Below the pieces are notes generated by a model. The model made no database searches, had not been told where the DNA came from, and saw only the letters and a program-made list of their open reading frames with translations. This document shows, piece by piece, positions 32,090-34,706 of a DNA stretch of 34,706 nucleotides. Source of the DNA: Chytridium lagenaria. Lineage: Eukaryota; Chytridiomycota; Chytridiomycetes; Chytridiales; Chytridiaceae. Each line of letters opens with the position of its first letter. Position 1 is the first letter of the stretch. The position numbers and the translations under genes were made by a program. The stretch is from positions 1 through 34,706 of the forward strand of contig JAHLKC010000235.1 of assembly GCA_025449115.1 (NCBI GenBank). The letters are read 5' to 3'.

Positions 32090-34221
32090 TTACATAGCGC
32101 GAATCATGATATCTCCAAATGGATTCCTCTGCTCAACGTCAATTGTGTTCCTTGTTTTGAGCACCAAAACTTCAAAAAAGAGTTTCGCAGCCTCCGATCT
32201 TCTCGCCTAGAAAAATAATCAGACACTTCCCAGTTAATAGAAAATTACCCCAGCCGTGAGTTTGTTGAATGACACGTCAGTCTTGGGCTTGTCTTCGTCC
32301 AAATGAAGCAAGGAAGTGAGTTTTAAAGGAGCGTCAGGAGAAGCGTCTCCGTTTTCTTGTGAATCTTGGGCTTCGATTTCGGGGGATCTCCTGTTGTCAG
32401 GAATCTCCGGCTCAACTTCGGGCGCAATATCAAGCTGGTGGGGAGCCTAATATTTATTGTCAGCACAAAACCTTGGCTGAATTTTGCAAACCTCAAGGTC
32501 ACCCATCGAATCATCTGCGACATTAATGTCATCGCCTGGAATTTCAACACTACGCAACGGTTCCAAGAAATCCATTTCCACGTTCAAATCCACTTCTAAG
32601 TTCATATCAACTGTCAAAATTAGAACTCCGTTTGCATACACAAATTTACCGTCTTCAGCTGCATCCTCCATAACGGGAGATCCCTTTCGTTTTTGAGAGG
32701 ATCTGGGTGTTTCATTAGGCAACACAGATGCCGTACTTTCACGCCGAAGAACTTCGATGGGCTCGCCCTCGTTATCTATATCAGGCACAACGTCAACCTC
32801 AAACGCGAACAGAGACTGCAAATCCCAAGGATACTGGACGGTCGCCGAAAAGCCCTTTTCCGGAAGGCGGGAGCTCAGGGGACAAAGCTATCCTAAAAAA
32901 AATTATTAGAGCGCGTCAAACAAAAGTTTACACCTTGAGCAAAAGATCGGTCGTATCTGCAATTTGAGTTCTGATGGCAGCGCTTGATAGCTCGGTTGTG
33001 TCATCAGCGGTAATCTTTCGACGTTTTACAGGCTTCTTCTTTTTAGCAGGCTTTTCGGTAACGGGAGATGGTGCTTCTGCAAACGAGTTAAAAGATACAA
33101 GGTGCGGGTACCAAACCTATCTCGGTGTCCTTTTGAACTTCGTTTTCAACTTCCTTATCTACAGCGACCTCATCTTCCACAAGAGGCTCATTGACACTGT
33201 AGCTATTGACGGAATGGTAAGAAAAACGCGAAATGGTATTTAATATAGGAAATAAAAAGTTAATTACTTTTCCTCAACGTCAAGAAGCGGAAAGTCTAAC
33301 GGTCCAGTCGATATATCAGCATAACCAAAATTCAGAGGCTCAAAGTCATTGTTCTCTCCCTCCATGTGGGTGGGCTCGATAGGATTAACCTCCAAACCCA
33401 TTTCCTCCAAGAGATACTTTCCCCCATGAGCTTCAGGAAGCTTTAAATCGGCATCCTTGATCGATGGACTGTTCCTCATACTAACGTCTGCATCTCTCCT
33501 CATTTCAATTTCAGAGATATGCGTCCGATCCGCCTCGTTCTCCATATCCCCAAAATCAAAGTTCAAGGCATCCGCATTTTCCGCTTCCAATTGTTGCGCA
33601 TCCTCAGCGAGTAAATCGTCTTTTTCCCATTCCTTTTGAGCAAACGACTGGCTGTCCCTCAATGTAATCGGTGCTGCATTTTGACGAACAGGTCGGTCAC
33701 TCAAAAATGCACTGGAGAAAAGTTAGGTGTGATGTGAGCACTCTATGTTACTTTATATCGAATGCAGGTTCTTGGAGTATGATGTCAAATTCGGTGATGG
33801 CATCGTTCAAAGTGATGGCTTGATAACTAGCAACTGCTTGTTCTTGCGGCATATCAACAATTCCAGGACGGAAAGCCTATCAGTCATAAGTTCACACGCC
33901 AGAATCTACGCCTGTACCATCTTGATTTTCACAAGTGCTTCATTGCAATCTTCAAGAAGGTATCTCGCTTTTCTTGAGTAGATTCGAACGACACCCAACA
34001 GAAGCTGTCCGGACAACCTCAAGGCCATAGGTTCATTCCCTTCTCCAACGATAGCGCCTGGAAGGATTCAGAAAATGGCATTTCCATGATAGCTTACCAA
34101 CTGACGTCTGGATGTTTGTTTGGAGAAACTGGGACTTGCTGAGTTTCCGCTCCCAGTGGGCAGCGAGCCATACTTTGGCCAGCGACCCTTTCTTTGCAAG
34201 GACGCTCTCCGAATAGAACAT
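32090..34221 (-). CDS. RAD21: Cohesin kleisin subunit RAD21/SCC1
   Basis: Kleisin that closes the SMC1-SMC3 cohesin ring and holds sister chromatids together. Exons are 34221-34098, 34057-33918, 33876-33752, 33711-33268, 33202-33117, 33076-32934, then 32892 onward, with further introns near 32650-32605 and at about 32490-32450 and 32255-32208, ending at 32090. The N-terminal kleisin domain is clear: [57 protein letters not shown] and [12 protein letters not shown]. The middle is acidic. The segment [19 protein letters not shown] is the conserved central motif, and the C-terminal winged-helix part ends [20 protein letters not shown]. The N-terminus (MFYSES) fits mitotic RAD21 and meiotic REC8; the AFRPG.VD motif favours RAD21. 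One apparent base loss lies near 32887. Confidence 0.93.
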
Positions 34222-34706
34222 TAAGGTTGTGCAACGACTGGAAAATGTCACCAAATCGACTTTGCCTTCCCTCGTCTGGACACCCCATGCAAGGAGGAGT
34301 CCCCATATATGCATGGTCCCCATCGGCGAGTTCGTATCCACAAGAGTATGGTTTGCCTATCGGATCCAGTGGAATGAGGATTTACATACAGACCCAATGC
34401 CAGTTGAGATACCACTTAAAAAAAACTGTTAATGCTGCGGAGATTGGACGATCGCTAGGATTTACCCTAAGTTCCTTCTGATGTCTTAAGGGCTTATTAG
34501 AATTGAGTATAACTGGAGTGTATTTGGAATGTATCTTCTTAAGGAGGACATCTGTCGATTTGGGAATAGATGCAACCATCTGCAGAAGGTAGAACGGAAG
34601 TGCAGGGAATTGACAGCTATCCTACGTATCCTCCTATGAAAGATGGTGGGTCTCGAAGCTGCGGTTCTATACTATATCCAATTCCGCAGAGAAAGATCCT
34701 CAAAAG
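34222..34706. other. Upstream region of RAD21
   Basis: Contains the RAD21 promoter and probably the edge of a neighbouring gene. Open frames on both strands are short and I recognise none of them. Confidence 0.4.

Noticed and set aside
1..34706. tRNA, rRNA, CRISPR arrays, bacterial promoters or operons
   Set aside because: I looked for B-box-like GTTCGANTC contexts, rRNA-like conserved stretches and regularly spaced repeats and found none. The intron-rich gene structure is eukaryotic.

Overview
The window looks like nuclear DNA from a fungus. Genes are split by many short GT..AG introns (roughly 50-160 nt) and encode typical eukaryotic proteins: SDA1, the RAD21 cohesin subunit, QCR8, a bromodomain/NET protein and secreted proteinase K-like proteases. 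Plant-type (LTGSIP) leucine-rich-repeat genes with one repeat per exon, together with the protease family, make an early-diverging chytrid-like fungus my best guess. That assignment is an inference and not proven. I see no rRNA, tRNA, CRISPR or bacterial operon features.

Layout. (1) 1-3.7 kb: two tandem copies, offset by about 1.88 kb, of a leucine-rich-repeat membrane protein gene, both disrupted by small indels. (2) 4.0-16.1 kb: four S8 subtilisin/proteinase K-type secreted proteases, one divergent and on the minus strand (3992-5647) and three close relatives on the plus strand (7721-9244, 10103-11507, 14469-16069). A nested pair of DNA transposons lies between the third and fourth: a 413-bp hAT-type MITE with a perfect 8-bp target duplication, inside a 1.5-kb TA-flanked element with inverted repeats. 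(3) 16.9-18.4 kb: a minus-strand, cysteine-containing, probably single-pass membrane protein. (4) 19.3-22.5 kb: SDA1, a 12-exon ribosome-biogenesis gene. (5) 22.7-24.0 kb: two QCR8 paralogues (complex III subunit 8), both minus. (6) 24.6-26.6 kb: a minus-strand gene encoding one bromodomain, a GATA-type zinc finger and a NET/ET domain. I regard this unusual combination as the most interesting protein in the window. (7) 28.3-31.3 kb: a weak methyltransferase-like fragment and an unidentified polytopic membrane protein. (8) 32.1-34.2 kb: RAD21/SCC1 (minus).

A pattern runs through the whole window. Almost every multi-domain gene, including housekeeping genes that should be essential (SDA1, RAD21), is interrupted by isolated single-base indels, mostly missing bases in or near short homopolymers, with clean conserved coding sequence on both sides. 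This looks more like residual consensus error of a long-read assembly than like mass pseudogenisation, so I annotate these loci as genes with apparent frameshifts. The LRR pair is the least certain case and could be true pseudogenes.

The genes do not form a pathway. The secreted proteases and LRR membrane proteins form a tandemly duplicated, environment-facing accessory half (0-18 kb). The right half (19-34 kb) is conserved cell machinery: ribosome assembly, respiration, chromatin and sister-chromatid cohesion.
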